DNA of 64,000 bases from Caballeronia sp. SBC1 (GCF_011493005.1 NZ_CP049158.1:1736001-1800000), one strand, 5' to 3'. Numbered from the stretch's first letter, positions 20,629-31,207 are shown. Notes: generated from the sequence alone by a model not told the origin. Made by a program: numbers and translations.

Positions 20629-21519
20629 ATGAGGATGGCAAAAACGCCCGATGCCGCCCGCACCCTGCGAGCGCTCTCTGGCGGCGTGCTGCTCGCCGCT
20701 GCTTTCGCCCTGTCCGGTTGCGCCACGGGCCCCGACGCCAAGCCGGGCGATCCGCTGGAACCGATGAACCGCCAGATCTTCAAGTTCAACGACGCTGCCG
20801 ACAAATACGTTGCCCGCCCGATTGCAACCGGCTACGTAAAGGTCACGCCAGCGCCGTTCCGCACGGCGGTCAGCAGCTTCTTTTCGAACATCGGCGACAT
20901 TGGCAACTTCGCGAACAACCTGCTGCAGTTGAAGATCACCGACGCGACCGAAGACCTGATGCGCATCGCGATCAACTCCACGTTCGGTATTGGCGGCCTG
21001 ATCGACTGGGCGACGCCTGCGGGGCTGCCGAAGCACGATCAGGATTTCGGGCTGACGCTGGGCCATTACGGCGTGCCAGCCGGACCGTATCTGGTGTTGC
21101 CGTTGCTCGGCCCGAGTTCGGTGCGCGATGCAACGAACTGGATTGCGAGTTATCCGCTCAGTCCGGGTACTTACCTGAGTACGGAAGCGGACGTGTCGTT
21201 GTTCGTCATGCGGTTTGTGAGCGCGCGGGCCGATTTGCTGGGCGCAACGGACATCCTGTCGCAAGCTGCACTGGATAAATATGCGTTCGTCCGCGATGCC
21301 TACACGCAGCGCCGGCAGTACCAGTTGACGGGTGCGGCGAACGCAGCGCTGCCGGACTACGGCGATGAAGGCGGTGCCACCGCAGCGCCCGCGGCTGGTG
21401 CGAGTGCGACGGCTGCGCCGGCGAAGCCGGGCATGGGCGGAAGCAGCAAGTCGCAAGGCTTGCCGAACTACTCCGATCCGGGCGCGGCCCAACCGGCGTC
21501 GGCACCGGCTGGGAAGTAA
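20629..21519 (+). CDS. mlaA: MlaA/VacJ-family outer-membrane lipoprotein
   Basis: 296 residues. The signal peptide ends in the lipobox LSGCATG (cysteine near residue 27). The MlaA core follows: DPLEPMNRQIFKFNDAADKY, PFRTAVSSFFSNIGDIGNFA, INSTFGIGGLIDWATPAGLP and GPYLVLPLLGPSSVRDA. The C-terminal 60 residues are an A/P/G-rich tail. MlaA removes phospholipid from the outer leaflet of the outer membrane. Its pairing with hpnN suggests a role in hopanoid or lipid trafficking, and the genes look like one operon. Confidence 0.93.
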   Translation: MRMAKTPDAARTLRALSGGVLLAAAFALSGCATGPDAKPGDPLEPMNRQIFKFNDAADKYVARPIATGYVKVTPAPFRTAVSSFFSNIGDIGNFANNLLQLKITDATEDLMRIAINSTFGIGGLIDWATPAGLPKHDQDFGLTLGHYGVPAGPYLVLPLLGPSSVRDATNWIASYPLSPGTYLSTEADVSLFVMRFVSARADLLGATDILSQAALDKYAFVRDAYTQRRQYQLTGAANAALPDYGDEGGATAAPAAGASATAAPAKPGMGGSSKSQGLPNYSDPGAAQPASAPAGK

Positions 21520-21567
21520 TTTGGTCTTGGCTCGCGATACGACCGTCGTACCGCGAGTGCTTTAGCT

Positions 21568-22905
21568 CTATGAAGACCGCTCGGCCTTGCGTTGTTTCCA
21601 ACGGCCAATCAGCGTCGAGCGTTCCTCTTCCACATCTCCCACACGTCGCGGCATCCCAAGCTGAGCGTGCAGCATCCCACGATCCAGTTCCTTCTCCCAC
21701 GAAGCCACGACGATCGTCGCCACCCCATTCCCCACGATATTCGTCAGCGCCCGGCATTCCGACATGAACCGGTCGATGCCGAGGATCAGCACCATTGCGG
21801 TCACGGGTACGGTTGGCACGACTGACAAACTCGCAGCCAGCGTGATGAATCCCGCGCCGGTCACGCCGGTCGATCCTTTCGACGTCAGCATGGTCACGGC
21901 GAGCAGCGTCACCTCCTGCATCACGGTCATGTGCGTGTTCGTGGCCTGGGCGAGAAACAGCACAGCGAGCGTCATGTAGATGTTGGTGCCGTCGAGGTTG
22001 AAGGAATAACCCGTCGGCACGACCAACCCCACGATCCCGCGCGCGCAGCCGAGCCGTTCAAGCTTCTCCATCAACTGCGGCAATGCGGCTTCCGATGTCG
22101 ACGTGCCCAGCACGATCAGCAACTCGTCCTTGATAAACGCAAGGAAACGAAAAATGCTGAAACCGCAGGCCTTCGCCACCATGCCCAGCCCGAAGATCAC
22201 GAACAAAAACGCGGTGAGATAGAACGTGCCGATCAGCTTCATCATCGGCAGCAGGGATTCAATGCCGTACTTGCCGATGGTGAATGCCATTGCACCGAAC
22301 GCTCCGATTGGCGCAAGGCTCGTAATCACGTGGACGATCTTGAAGAACGCCTTCGATAACGCCTCGATCAAGCTGATCACCGGCTTTGCCGGTTCACCCA
22401 TGACGGCAAGCGCAGAGCCGAATAGCATCGCGATCAGCAGCACTGGCAGGATGTCGCCCTGCGTGAATGCGCCCACGAAGGTGTCAGGGATGATGTGCAT
22501 GAAGAAGCCGGCGAGCCCTTCGCCATGAGTCGCCTGTGCGGCGTAGCCGGATACCGCGCTGGCATCGAGCGTGGAGGGATCGACGTTGAAGCCCTTTCCC
22601 GGCTGAAGCAGATGCGCCGCTAACAAACCGATGGCGAGCGCTACTGTGGAGACGATTTCGAAATACAGCAGCGCCTTGCCGCCCACGCGCCCGACCTTGC
22701 GCATGTCATGCATGCTCGCAATGCCCGTCACGACCGTGCAGAAAATCACCGGGCTGATGATCATGCGAACGAGTTTGATGAAGGCATCGCCGAGGGGTTT
22801 CATCGCGATGCCATCCCCTGGAAGGAAATGCCCGAGCAGGACCCCCGCGAAGATTGCGGCGATCACTTGCACGTACAGAATGCGGTAGAACGGCTTGCGT
22901 TTCAT
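21568..22905 (-). CDS. dctA: C4-dicarboxylate transporter DctA
   Basis: About 445 residues from the ATG at 22905 ([20 protein letters not shown]), which follows a strong GGAGGAG. An upstream in-frame start would add 20 basic residues and is less likely. It belongs to the sodium/proton dicarboxylate symporter (DAACS) family, shown by [20 protein letters not shown] (serine-rich hairpin), [20 protein letters not shown] and [20 protein letters not shown]. It imports succinate, fumarate or malate across the inner membrane. Confidence 0.95.
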   Translation of the reverse strand: MKRKPFYRILYVQVIAAIFAGVLLGHFLPGDGIAMKPLGDAFIKLVRMIISPVIFCTVVTGIASMHDMRKVGRVGGKALLYFEIVSTVALAIGLLAAHLLQPGKGFNVDPSTLDASAVSGYAAQATHGEGLAGFFMHIIPDTFVGAFTQGDILPVLLIAMLFGSALAVMGEPAKPVISLIEALSKAFFKIVHVITSLAPIGAFGAMAFTIGKYGIESLLPMMKLIGTFYLTAFLFVIFGLGMVAKACGFSIFRFLAFIKDELLIVLGTSTSEAALPQLMEKLERLGCARGIVGLVVPTGYSFNLDGTNIYMTLAVLFLAQATNTHMTVMQEVTLLAVTMLTSKGSTGVTGAGFITLAASLSVVPTVPVTAMVLILGIDRFMSECRALTNIVGNGVATIVVASWEKELDRGMLHAQLGMPRRVGDVEEERSTLIGRWKQRKAERSS

Positions 22906-23015
22906 GTCTCCTCCTTTTTTGGGCAAAGCGTGTCCCCGCCGCGTTGGCTTACGCGTTTTCGCCAAGGCGGTCGGGTTTACGGTGTCTTTGATGAGTACGG
23001 CCGAAGCCGCACGGG

Positions 23016-23633
23016 CTACATCACAGCGGACCAGGGATAGCGCTCGAAGTGGCGCTTTTCAAAGGCTTCTATCTCGGCGAGAGAGGTTAATGTCAGGTCG
23101 ATCGTGTCCATGCCTTCGATCACCATGCGCTTGTGCCGCGCGCCCAGCGGGAACTTGAAAACCTGAGCGCTGGTTGTTGAGCGAACGGTTTGTGCTTCCA
23201 GATCGATAAGGATCTTCGACGCAGGATCATCCGTCGATTCCCGCAGCAATACATCCACCGCTTCACGTTCGAGTTGCACCAGCAGCAAGCGATTGTTCAT
23301 CGCGTTGGAGTAGAAGATTTCGGCGAAGCTTGGTGCAATCACGGCGTCAAAACCGTATTGCTGAAGTCCCCACACAGCATGTTCGCGGCTCGATCCACAA
23401 CCGAAATTCGCACCGCCGATCAGGATGCGCGCGCCGTTATAAGCGGGCTGGTTGAGCACGCAATTTTTAAGCGGTTCGCCGTGTTCATCGAAGCGCAGGT
23501 CGTAGAGCAAGCCTTTGCTCAAACCCGCTTTATCGATGATGCGAAGGAACTGCTTCGGCATGATCTGATCGGTGTCCAGGTTCTCTATCGGCAACGGCAC
23601 CGCGCTGCCTTCTATGACGGTCAAATTAGTCAT
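23016..23633 (-). CDS. leuD: Isopropylmalate dehydratase small subunit (LeuD-like)
   Basis: 205 residues of the aconitase swivel domain. [33 protein letters not shown] and [20 protein letters not shown] are family signatures. Its start overlaps the leuC stop by 8 bp. Because it sits with a hydrolase and a LysR gene rather than with leuB, it may be a second catabolic dehydratase rather than the biosynthetic enzyme. Confidence 0.92.
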   Translation of the reverse strand: MTNLTVIEGSAVPLPIENLDTDQIMPKQFLRIIDKAGLSKGLLYDLRFDEHGEPLKNCVLNQPAYNGARILIGGANFGCGSSREHAVWGLQQYGFDAVIAPSFAEIFYSNAMNNRLLLVQLEREAVDVLLRESTDDPASKILIDLEAQTVRSTTSAQVFKFPLGARHKRMVIEGMDTIDLTLTSLAEIEAFEKRHFERYPWSAVM

Positions 23634-25056
23634 GGTGATTCTCCAGCGAACGGACGTCGGTGATCTTGCCGGTGAGCGCGGCGGCGGCGGCCATCGCGGG
23701 ACTCATCAGATGCGTGCGGCCGCCGCGTCCTTGCCGGCCTTCGAAGTTGCGATTCGTTGTGGATGCACAGCGCTCGCCCGCTTCGAGAAAGTCGTCGTTC
23801 ATCGCGAGACACATGGAGCATCCCGGCTCGCGCCATTCGAAGCCGGCTGTTTTTAGAATCTCCGCGATGCCTTCCGCTTCTGCCTGCCGACGCACCGAGC
23901 CCGAACCCGGCACGACCATCGCGCGTACGCCCTGAGCAACTTTGCGCCCGCGCACGATCGACGCGACGATGCGCAAATCCTCAATCCGCCCATTCGTGCA
24001 TGAGCCGATAAACACACGGTTAATCGGCGTTCCGGCGATTGGCTGATTCGATTCAAGACCGATGTAGTCGAGCGCGCGACGCAACGCGGCAGCGGCTGCG
24101 GGCGTGGCTTGCGAGCTGGCATCGGGTACGAGGCCATCAACGCGCATCGCCTGGTCGGGGCTCGTGCCCCACGTGACGAAGGGCGCGATATCGCGGGCAT
24201 CGAAGGAGTATTCGGCGTCGAAGGTGGCATCGGCATCGGATTTCAAATCGCTCCAGTCAGCGAGCGCGGCTTGCCATGCGGCTTCATCTAGCGATGTGAC
24301 ATGCGCACGGACATAGTCGAACGTGGTTTTATCCGGCGCGATCAACGCCGCTCGCGCGCCCGCTTCCACGGTCATGTTGCACAAGGTCATGCGCGCTTCC
24401 GCCGAGAGCGACGCGATGGTCGTGCCCGTGAATTCCACCGCATAACCGCGCGCCCCTTGAGCGCCAATACGGCTGATGATCCAGATGATCAAGTCCTTCG
24501 ATGCCGTGCCATAAGGCAACGCGCCATCAATGGTGATGCGCATGGTCTGCGCCACGCGATACACCAGCGTCTGCGTCGCGAGAACGTGCTCAACCTCCGA
24601 TGTACCGATACCAAACCCCAGCGCGCCCAGCGCACCGTAGGTGGTCGTGTGGCTATCGCCGCAGAGCACCGCCATGCCGGGGCGGATCAAGCCCAGTTCC
24701 GGCGCGATGATATGTTCAATACCCTGCAGCGGATCGTTCGCCGCGTACAGCCGGATGCCCGCCTTGTCGCAATTGCGCGCGAGGTTTTCGGCTTGCAGCA
24801 ATGAAGCGGCATCGCGAATCACGCGCGGCGATTCCGCGTGCGTTGGAATGATGTGGCTCACTACGGCGAGCTGTTGCTTAGGATGACGTACTGGCCTCGA
24901 TTTTTCAGTGAGTCCGCTGAACGCTTGCGGGCTCGTGTACTCGTTCATCAAATGCAGATCGACGTAGAGCAGCACATTCTGATCGTCGATACGCGTCACC
25001 GTATGCGAGTCAACGAGCTTCTTATAGAAGGTATTGTGGTTCGACATGATGCTCAA
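23626..25056 (-). CDS. leuC: Isopropylmalate dehydratase large subunit (LeuC-like)
   Basis: 476 residues. The 4Fe-4S cysteines are seen in VFIGSCTNGRIEDLR and EPGCSMCLAMNDD. The substrate-loop motif GDSHTTTYGALGALGFGIGT and the N-terminal LYVDLHLMNEYTSPQAF (usually DLHLVHEVTSPQAF) are present. The start at 25056 overlaps the hydrolase stop by 4 bp, so translation is probably coupled. Together with LeuD it makes a hydro-lyase. The N-terminal NEYTSPQ differs slightly from leucine-pathway LeuC and fits a paralogue. Confidence 0.92.
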   Translation of the reverse strand: MSIMSNHNTFYKKLVDSHTVTRIDDQNVLLYVDLHLMNEYTSPQAFSGLTEKSRPVRHPKQQLAVVSHIIPTHAESPRVIRDAASLLQAENLARNCDKAGIRLYAANDPLQGIEHIIAPELGLIRPGMAVLCGDSHTTTYGALGALGFGIGTSEVEHVLATQTLVYRVAQTMRITIDGALPYGTASKDLIIWIISRIGAQGARGYAVEFTGTTIASLSAEARMTLCNMTVEAGARAALIAPDKTTFDYVRAHVTSLDEAAWQAALADWSDLKSDADATFDAEYSFDARDIAPFVTWGTSPDQAMRVDGLVPDASSQATPAAAAALRRALDYIGLESNQPIAGTPINRVFIGSCTNGRIEDLRIVASIVRGRKVAQGVRAMVVPGSGSVRRQAEAEGIAEILKTAGFEWREPGCSMCLAMNDDFLEAGERCASTTNRNFEGRQGRGGRTHLMSPAMAAAAALTGKITDVRSLENHHD

Positions 25057-25931
25057 CCCCTAAGAAACGGCAGCACACACTCGAGCAGCAACTCGGGCGC
25101 TTCTTCCGGAATGTAGTGGCCACATGGCAGCGAGTGGCCGCTGACGGTATCGGAGAAATGGCGCCACTCGGCGACCGGATCGAAGCACTTTTCGATCACA
25201 CCTTCCGCGCCCCATAGCGCGAGAAAATCGCAGGTTATCTTCTCGCCCTTCGCCAGCGATTCGCGGTCGTGTTCCAGGTCGATGGTGACGCTCGCGCGAT
25301 AGTCCTCGCAAATGCCATGAGAGGTACCTGGCTGCTGCAGGCAACGCAAATATTCCGCGTACGCCTCGGGCGTGAACGGCTTCAACCCCGCGCTGCGCGC
25401 GCCGATAGTCTGCTTCAGGTAAAGGTTCGCGTCCGCGCGAATCAGCGTCTCGGGGAACGGCGCGGGACGGACCAGGAAAAACCAGTGCCAATAAGCGCGA
25501 GCGAATTCGAACGAGGTTTTTTCGTACATCGCGAGCGTTGGCGCTACGTCGAGCGTGATCAGTTTCTTGACGACCGCCGGATGATCCAGCGCCATACGCG
25601 CCGCCACCCGGCCGCCGCGATCATGCGCGAGCACAGCAAACGATTCGTAACCCAGCGTGCGCATCAGATCGACCTGATCTTGCGCCATACGACGCTTCGA
25701 ATAGTTACTGTGATCGGGAAGACCTTCTGGTTTGTCGCTGTCGCCATAACCGCGCAGATCCGCCGCCACGACGGTGAAGTGTTTCGTCAGCTCGGGCGCG
25801 ACCTTGTGCCAGATCGCGTGGGTTTGCGGATGGCCATGCAACAGCAGTAACGCCGGCCCATGGCCGCCTTGTATTGCCTTGATCCTGACGCCATCGACCG
25901 TTGCCGATACGTCCTTGAAGTCATCGAACAT
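25053..25931 (-). CDS. Haloacetate dehalogenase-like alpha/beta hydrolase
   Basis: 292 residues from the ATG at 25931 (MFDDFKDVSATVDGVRIKAI). The nucleophile is an aspartate, D104 in AHDRGGRVAARMALDHP, with R105 and R108 in place for a carboxylate. H149-W150 (YWHWFF) matches the halide-pocket pair of fluoroacetate dehalogenase. D128 (TLDVAP) and H272 (CGHYIPE) complete the triad. The aspartate nucleophile and two arginines separate it from serine esterases. The first gene of a three-gene operon with leuC and leuD, it is divergent from a LysR gene. Confidence 0.85.
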   Translation of the reverse strand: MFDDFKDVSATVDGVRIKAIQGGHGPALLLLHGHPQTHAIWHKVAPELTKHFTVVAADLRGYGDSDKPEGLPDHSNYSKRRMAQDQVDLMRTLGYESFAVLAHDRGGRVAARMALDHPAVVKKLITLDVAPTLAMYEKTSFEFARAYWHWFFLVRPAPFPETLIRADANLYLKQTIGARSAGLKPFTPEAYAEYLRCLQQPGTSHGICEDYRASVTIDLEHDRESLAKGEKITCDFLALWGAEGVIEKCFDPVAEWRHFSDTVSGHSLPCGHYIPEEAPELLLECVLPFLRG

Positions 25932-26025
25932 GATTGTCTCCAGCAGTTTTATGAAGTTTAATTGATGCATTTCCCGATACAGTTTCTATTCAGGCAATCC
26001 AGACTTAACTTCCAGGAACTAATCG

Positions 26026-26964
26026 ATGGACGGCTTTTCCGACCTCAACCTGTTCACGCTCGTCGCTCGACATCGCAATCTGGCGGCGGCTGCACGCGAT
26101 CTCGGCGTGACGCCGCCTTCCATCAGCAAGCGCCTCGCGCAGCTTGAGCGGCGGCTGGGCGTGCGGCTTTTGAACCGCACCACGCGGCGCGTCAGCCTCA
26201 CGCCCGAGGGCGAGCTGTATCTGGCGAACGGCTCACGCATCCTCGATGAACTCGCCGAACTCGAACAACTCGTCACGAAAAGCCGGGCGGAGCCGACGGG
26301 TTTGCTGCGCGTGAATGCATCGTTTGGATTTGGGCGCAGCCGGATTGCGCCGGCGGTATCGAGGTTCATCGAGCGATATCCGGCGATCAAGATCCAGCTT
26401 CATTTGTCGGACCGGCCGGTGAATTTGCAGGAGGAAGGGTTCGACCTGGGCATCCGTTTCGGCGATGTCCCGGACGCCCGCATCAATGCGCGTTTGCTGC
26501 TCAGGAATCGGCGGATTGTGTGTGCATCGCCGGGATATGCTGAGAAACACGGGCTGCCGGCCATGCCGCACGATTTGACGCGGCACGCGTGCCTCGTGCT
26601 GCGTGAGAACGAATCAGCGTACGGGGCTTGGCATTTCACGCGCGGCAAGAAGGTGGAGACCGTCAAGGTTGACGGGCCGCTCAGCAGCAATGACGGCACT
26701 ACGGTGCTGCAATGGGCGCTGGACGGACGCGGCATTGCCGTGCGCTCGCAATGGGAAACGGAGGCGCTGGTGCGTGAGGGGAAGCTTGTCGTGCTGCTGA
26801 ACGACTGGGCGCTGCCGAACGCGGATATCCACGCGATCTATCTGGAGCGGCACCAGTTGTCCGCGAAATTGCGGACGTTTGTTGAATTTCTGGGGGAAGA
26901 GTTACGCGCCGGGGCCGGCCAGAAAGGCCACATCACACCAACCGTCTCCACAAGCAAGCTGTAA
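26026..26964 (+). CDS. LysR-family transcriptional regulator
   Basis: 312 residues. The N-terminal winged helix (LNLFTLVARHRNLAAAARDL, then PPSISKRLAQLERRLGVRLL) and the substrate-binding domain are typical. It is divergent from the hydrolase-leuC-leuD operon, with 94 bp between the starts, and is the likely activator or repressor of that operon. The inducer is unknown. Confidence 0.94.
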   Translation: MDGFSDLNLFTLVARHRNLAAAARDLGVTPPSISKRLAQLERRLGVRLLNRTTRRVSLTPEGELYLANGSRILDELAELEQLVTKSRAEPTGLLRVNASFGFGRSRIAPAVSRFIERYPAIKIQLHLSDRPVNLQEEGFDLGIRFGDVPDARINARLLLRNRRIVCASPGYAEKHGLPAMPHDLTRHACLVLRENESAYGAWHFTRGKKVETVKVDGPLSSNDGTTVLQWALDGRGIAVRSQWETEALVREGKLVVLLNDWALPNADIHAIYLERHQLSAKLRTFVEFLGEELRAGAGQKGHITPTVSTSKL

Positions 26965-27011
26965 AAGCGCTGAAAGACGAATCGAACATAAGAAAATTCC
27001 CATGTTATTAT

Positions 27012-27031
27012 CGCGAATAATTCTCATTTAC
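27012..27031 (+). promoter_or_regulatory. Fur box upstream of fecI
   Basis: CGCGAATAATTCTCATTTAC at 27012-27031 matches the common Fur-box form AATAATTCTCATTT seen before fecI-type sigma genes. It lies just upstream of the sigma factor start, so iron repression is likely. Confidence 0.75.
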
Positions 27032-27069
27032 CATTTTTGGCGCCAGGCGACTGGTCGGGGCAGGCAAGC

Positions 27070-27582
27070 GTGCCGGCAAACAAATCGCTTCTGCATGGCG
27101 ACGTGCAGACGCTCTACAGCAATCATCACGGCTGGCTGCAATTGTGGCTGCGCAAAAAGCTCGGCTGCGCGCATCGTGCGGCGGACCTTGCGCACGACAC
27201 GTTCGTGCGTCTGCTGGCGCGCGACGAACCGCTCGCGCTCGATGAGCCACGGGCATTCCTGACCACCGTCGCGCAGCGCGTCCTGTTCAATCACTGGCGG
27301 CGCGAGCAAATCGAACGCGCTTATCTTGAAGCGCTGGCGCATAGGCCCGAGGCGCTGGTGGCATCGCCGGAAGAACGGGCGGTGCTGCTCGAAACCCTTT
27401 GTGAAATCGATGCCCAGCTCAACGGGCTACCCATCGCTGTCAAACGTGCATTCCTGCTCGCCCAGCTAGACGGCGCGAGCCACGCGGACATTGCCACGCA
27501 ACTCAAGATATCGATATCCACGGTCAAGCGTCATCTGGTGCGCGCCGGTACGCAATGTTTCTTTGCGTTATCGATGGAATGA
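27070..27582 (+). CDS. fecI: ECF sigma factor, FecI type
   Basis: About 170 residues from the GTG at 27070 ([20 protein letters not shown]); a TTG at 27037 is an alternative start. Sigma region 2 is [18 protein letters not shown] and [20 protein letters not shown]. Region 4 is [20 protein letters not shown]. The stop overlaps the next start as ATGA. It should be freed by the FecR protein when the receptor is loaded with ferric siderophore, and it then transcribes the downstream receptor gene. Confidence 0.9.
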   Translation: MPANKSLLHGDVQTLYSNHHGWLQLWLRKKLGCAHRAADLAHDTFVRLLARDEPLALDEPRAFLTTVAQRVLFNHWRREQIERAYLEALAHRPEALVASPEERAVLLETLCEIDAQLNGLPIAVKRAFLLAQLDGASHADIATQLKISISTVKRHLVRAGTQCFFALSME

Positions 27583-28574
27583 CGCGCTTGAACGCAAACG
27601 CACGCCCCGATATTGCGCCGGAGATCGCGCGCAGCGCCGTCGAATGGTGGATGGAGCTGCAATCCGGCGACACCACCGCGTCGCAGCGCAACGCCTTCGA
27701 GCGCTGGCTCGCCGCGCATCCCGATCATGAGCGCGCGTGGCGGCATATCCAGTCTGCCAGCAGCCGCTTTCACGGTTTGAGCGATGCAATTGGCTCGAAC
27801 GTCGCGCGTGCCGCGCTGATGCCGCCGCGCTCAGCCAAGCGGCGTGCGAACGTCAAGGCGCTGGCGGTGCTGCTGTTTGCCAGCAGCGGCGCTTGGATAG
27901 TGGAAGAACGCGTGCCATGGCGCGCGTGGAGCGCGGACGAACGGACGGCGGTGGGAGAACGACGCACACTGACGCTCGGCGACGGCACCGTGGTGACCTT
28001 GAACACCGATAGCGCCATCAACGTGCGCTACAGCAGCACCGAACGCCGCCTGCGCCTGCTGAGCGGCGAGATCATGGTGATCACCGGTCACGCCGATGGC
28101 CCCACGCCCCGCCCGTTTGTGGTCGAGACGGCGCAAGGCACGTTGCAACCGCTCGGCACGCGTTTCGCCGCGCGACAGCAGACGGATGCGAGCCGCCTGG
28201 ATGTCTTCGATGGCGCCGTGCGGATCCAGCCATTCGATGCCGCGCATCGCGCGACTGTGCTGCATGCCGGGCAACGCGCGCGCTTCACGCGCATCGATGT
28301 AGGTCCTCTAGAAACCATCACCGAAAACGACGCGGCCTGGACCGATGGTTTGATCGTCGCGAGCAGCATGCGGCTGGGGGATTTCGTCGCGGAGTTGAGC
28401 CGTTATCGGCGCGGAGTGGTGCGTTGCGCACCGGAGATTGCGGACCTCCGTTTATCCGGCACCTTTCCTCTCGCCGATACCGGCCGCGTACTGGAAACGC
28501 TCGACAGCACCCTGCCCGTCCAACTTGAATTCGTCACGCGGTATTGGGTCACGGTGCAAGCCGCGCGGTCGTGA
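27579..28574 (+). CDS. fecR: FecR-family anti-sigma/regulator
   Basis: 331 residues from the ATG at 27579, which overlaps the fecI stop as ATGA. The N-terminal cytoplasmic domain reads [20 protein letters not shown], ending [15 protein letters not shown] membrane segment lies around residues 80-105 ([20 protein letters not shown]). The periplasmic FecR domain contains [20 protein letters not shown] and [14 protein letters not shown]. It relays the receptor signal to FecI. Confidence 0.92.
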   Translation: MTRLNANARPDIAPEIARSAVEWWMELQSGDTTASQRNAFERWLAAHPDHERAWRHIQSASSRFHGLSDAIGSNVARAALMPPRSAKRRANVKALAVLLFASSGAWIVEERVPWRAWSADERTAVGERRTLTLGDGTVVTLNTDSAINVRYSSTERRLRLLSGEIMVITGHADGPTPRPFVVETAQGTLQPLGTRFAARQQTDASRLDVFDGAVRIQPFDAAHRATVLHAGQRARFTRIDVGPLETITENDAAWTDGLIVASSMRLGDFVAELSRYRRGVVRCAPEIADLRLSGTFPLADTGRVLETLDSTLPVQLEFVTRYWVTVQAARS

Positions 28575-28681
28575 CTGAAAACCACGATAAAAAATTTTGA
28601 GCTGCGTTGAGCTGTTTTCGATTCTCGCGGGACAAGGGAGATGAGAGCACTACATCGTCTATCTTCCTGCGAGCGTTGAAC

Positions 28682-31162
28682 ATGGGACAGTATCGAAAGG
28701 CCGGCTTCTGCCGTCGTATCAAAACGAGGAAAACCAGTCCGGCGCGCCGGCTTGTACGTGTGATGACAGCCACGCTGATTGCGGCCGGCGTGCCGTTCAA
28801 TCTGGCGATAGCCGCCGACGTTAGCGGCGCCACGCAGACACCGCAACGCAAAACCTACGACATTCCGCCGGGGCCGCTGGAAGCCACGCTCAACCGCTTC
28901 GGCCGCGAAGCCGGCATTCTGTTGTCCTTCCCAAGCGCGATCACAGCCAACCGTCAGAGCGCGGGCCTGCGTGGTGAATACGATGTCCCTCAGGCATTCG
29001 TGCAAATCCTGCATGGGACAAGCGTTGCTTCGGTGCAGCAGGCCAACGGCGGTTATACGCTGGTGGAGGTCGTCGATGTCGGTACTACCGCTTCCGACGG
29101 CATGACCCTGCCGCCCGTTGCGGTGAACGCGAGCGCCCTTCATACCGCCGGTTATCAGTTGCCCAAAGAAGCGGTGGTGATGCGCTCAGACACGCCATTG
29201 ATCGATACCCCGCAAGTGGTCAACGTCGTGCCATCGCAAGTGCTGCACGACCAGCGGCCGCGCAATCTTGACGACGCGCTCGCGAACGTCAGCGGCATCG
29301 TGCAGGGCAATACGCTCGCGGGTACGCAGGACACGTTGCTCAAGCGCGGTTTCGGCGGCAACCGCGATGGCTCCATCATGCGCAACGGCATGCCGATCGT
29401 GCAGGGGCGCTCGCTCACCGCCTCGGCCGATAGCGTCGAAGTGCTCAAGGGGCCGACCTCCCTCCTCTACGGGATCATGGACCCGGGCGGCGTGGTCAAC
29501 GTGGTGAGCAAACAGCCGCTGCTTACGCCATATCACGCGATCTCGATGTCGGGCTCGACCTACGGCCACGGTCGCAACGGTGCAGGCGGAACGCTGGACA
29601 CCACGGGTCCTATCGGCGATTCGGGGCTGGCTTACAGGCTCGTTGTCGATCAGGTCAACGAGCAATATTGGCGCAACTTCGGCGAGCATCGCGAGACGAT
29701 GGTGGCGCCCTCGGTTGCGTGGTACGGACGCGATACGCAGGTCGTGGTGTCGTATGAATATCGCAAGTTCCTGTATCCGTTCGATCGCGGCACCGCGCTC
29801 GATCCGAAGACGAACGAACCCCTCGCCATTTCCAGCCGCGAGCGCCTTGACGAGCCTTTCAACCAGATGGCCGGCGAGTCGCACCTCGCGCAGCTTTCGG
29901 TCGATCACCAGATCAACGCCGACTGGAAAGCGCACGTGGGCTACAGCTATAACCGCGAGACCTACGATGCAAACCAGTTGCGCGTGCAGGGCGTGAACAG
30001 CACCACGGGCGTGCTGTCGCGCAGCAACGACGCCACGCACGGCGCGCTCAGCACCGACAGCTACGGCATTGCTTATGTGGATGGCCACTTCACCGTCGGC
30101 GGGTTTCGCAACGACCTGCAGGTGGGCGTGGACGATGAATATCGACGAATCTATCGTCGCGATCTGCTGCGGCAGGCGACCAAATACACGTTCAACTATT
30201 TGAATCCGGTGTACGGGCTGGAGAGTCCGTCGAGCACCATCTCCGCCAGTGACAGCGATCAAACCGACACGCTGCACGACACATCCCTCTTCTTCCAGGA
30301 CAGCCTGCACCTGAACGACAAGTGGATTCTCGTGGGTGGCGCGCGCTTTCTTTCGTACAACCAGATTGCCGGAAAGGGCCGACCGTTCAAGGCGAATACG
30401 GATATAGACGGCACGAAATGGCTGCCGCGTGCGGGCGTGGTTTACAAGTGGACGGATACGGTTTCGCTGTATGGCAGTTATACGCAGTCGCTCAAGCCGA
30501 CGTCGACCATTGCGCCTCTGAGTTCCGGCGTGGTGATCGATTCTTCCGTGTTGCCGGAAGAGGCGACGTCGTGGGAATTGGGGACCAAGGTTGTCATGCC
30601 AGGTGGGCTGACCGGGACGCTGGCGCTGTTCAATATCGATAAATCGAACGTGCTCGTGTCGCAATACAACGACACGACCAAGCTGACCGACTGGCGCACA
30701 TCGGGGAAGGCGCGCTCGCGGGGCGTGGAGCTGGATGTGGCGGGTCAGATCGGCCAGCACTGGAGCGTGATTGCGAGCTATGCGTATATCGATGCCAAGA
30801 CCACCGAGGATCCGCTCTATGCCGGCAACCAGCTCTGGAACGTGGCGGCGCATACGGCGTCGCTGGCTGTCGTGTACGACTTCGGCGCGATCTTCGGCGG
30901 CGATCAATTCCGTTTGGGCGCAGGCGCGCATTACGTAGGCCGGCGGCCGGGCGATTCCGCTAACAGCTTCACCCTGCCCGCTTATACCGTCGCGGACGCG
31001 TTCGCCACCTATGACACGAAGCTGGGCGGGCGCAGGCTCTCGTTCCAGCTCAACGTCAAGAACCTCTTTAACAAGACCTACTACCCGTCGAGCGTGAACA
31101 AATACTTCGTGTCCGTGGGCGACGCAAGACAGTTTTCGTTGCTCACCACACTGGAGTTTTAA
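28682..31162 (+). CDS. TonB-dependent transducer/siderophore receptor (FecA type)
   Basis: 826 residues from the ATG at 28682 (MGQYRKAGFCRRIKTRKTSP), with a long signal peptide ending near NLAIAADV. An N-terminal STN signalling domain follows (YDIPPGPLEATLNRFGREAG, later SVASVQQANGGYTLVEV). The plug contains TPQVVNVVPSQVLHDQRPRN and LKRGFGGNRDGSIMRNGMPI. The barrel ends in the normal C-terminal aromatic signature TLEF. The STN domain and preceding fecIR show it is a surface-signalling receptor. Ferric hydroxamate/pyoverdine-type ligands are likely but unproven. Confidence 0.92.
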   Translation: MGQYRKAGFCRRIKTRKTSPARRLVRVMTATLIAAGVPFNLAIAADVSGATQTPQRKTYDIPPGPLEATLNRFGREAGILLSFPSAITANRQSAGLRGEYDVPQAFVQILHGTSVASVQQANGGYTLVEVVDVGTTASDGMTLPPVAVNASALHTAGYQLPKEAVVMRSDTPLIDTPQVVNVVPSQVLHDQRPRNLDDALANVSGIVQGNTLAGTQDTLLKRGFGGNRDGSIMRNGMPIVQGRSLTASADSVEVLKGPTSLLYGIMDPGGVVNVVSKQPLLTPYHAISMSGSTYGHGRNGAGGTLDTTGPIGDSGLAYRLVVDQVNEQYWRNFGEHRETMVAPSVAWYGRDTQVVVSYEYRKFLYPFDRGTALDPKTNEPLAISSRERLDEPFNQMAGESHLAQLSVDHQINADWKAHVGYSYNRETYDANQLRVQGVNSTTGVLSRSNDATHGALSTDSYGIAYVDGHFTVGGFRNDLQVGVDDEYRRIYRRDLLRQATKYTFNYLNPVYGLESPSSTISASDSDQTDTLHDTSLFFQDSLHLNDKWILVGGARFLSYNQIAGKGRPFKANTDIDGTKWLPRAGVVYKWTDTVSLYGSYTQSLKPTSTIAPLSSGVVIDSSVLPEEATSWELGTKVVMPGGLTGTLALFNIDKSNVLVSQYNDTTKLTDWRTSGKARSRGVELDVAGQIGQHWSVIASYAYIDAKTTEDPLYAGNQLWNVAAHTASLAVVYDFGAIFGGDQFRLGAGAHYVGRRPGDSANSFTLPAYTVADAFATYDTKLGGRRLSFQLNVKNLFNKTYYPSSVNKYFVSVGDARQFSLLTTLEF

Positions 31163-31207
31163 GCGGTGGGTTTAATTCGGTCGATTTGGGCTTTTCCGGG
31201 AAAAACG

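Noticed and set aside
29186..30931. 581-codon minus-strand frame under the receptor
   Set aside because: It is an antisense shadow of the FecA-type gene with Arg/His-rich sequence.
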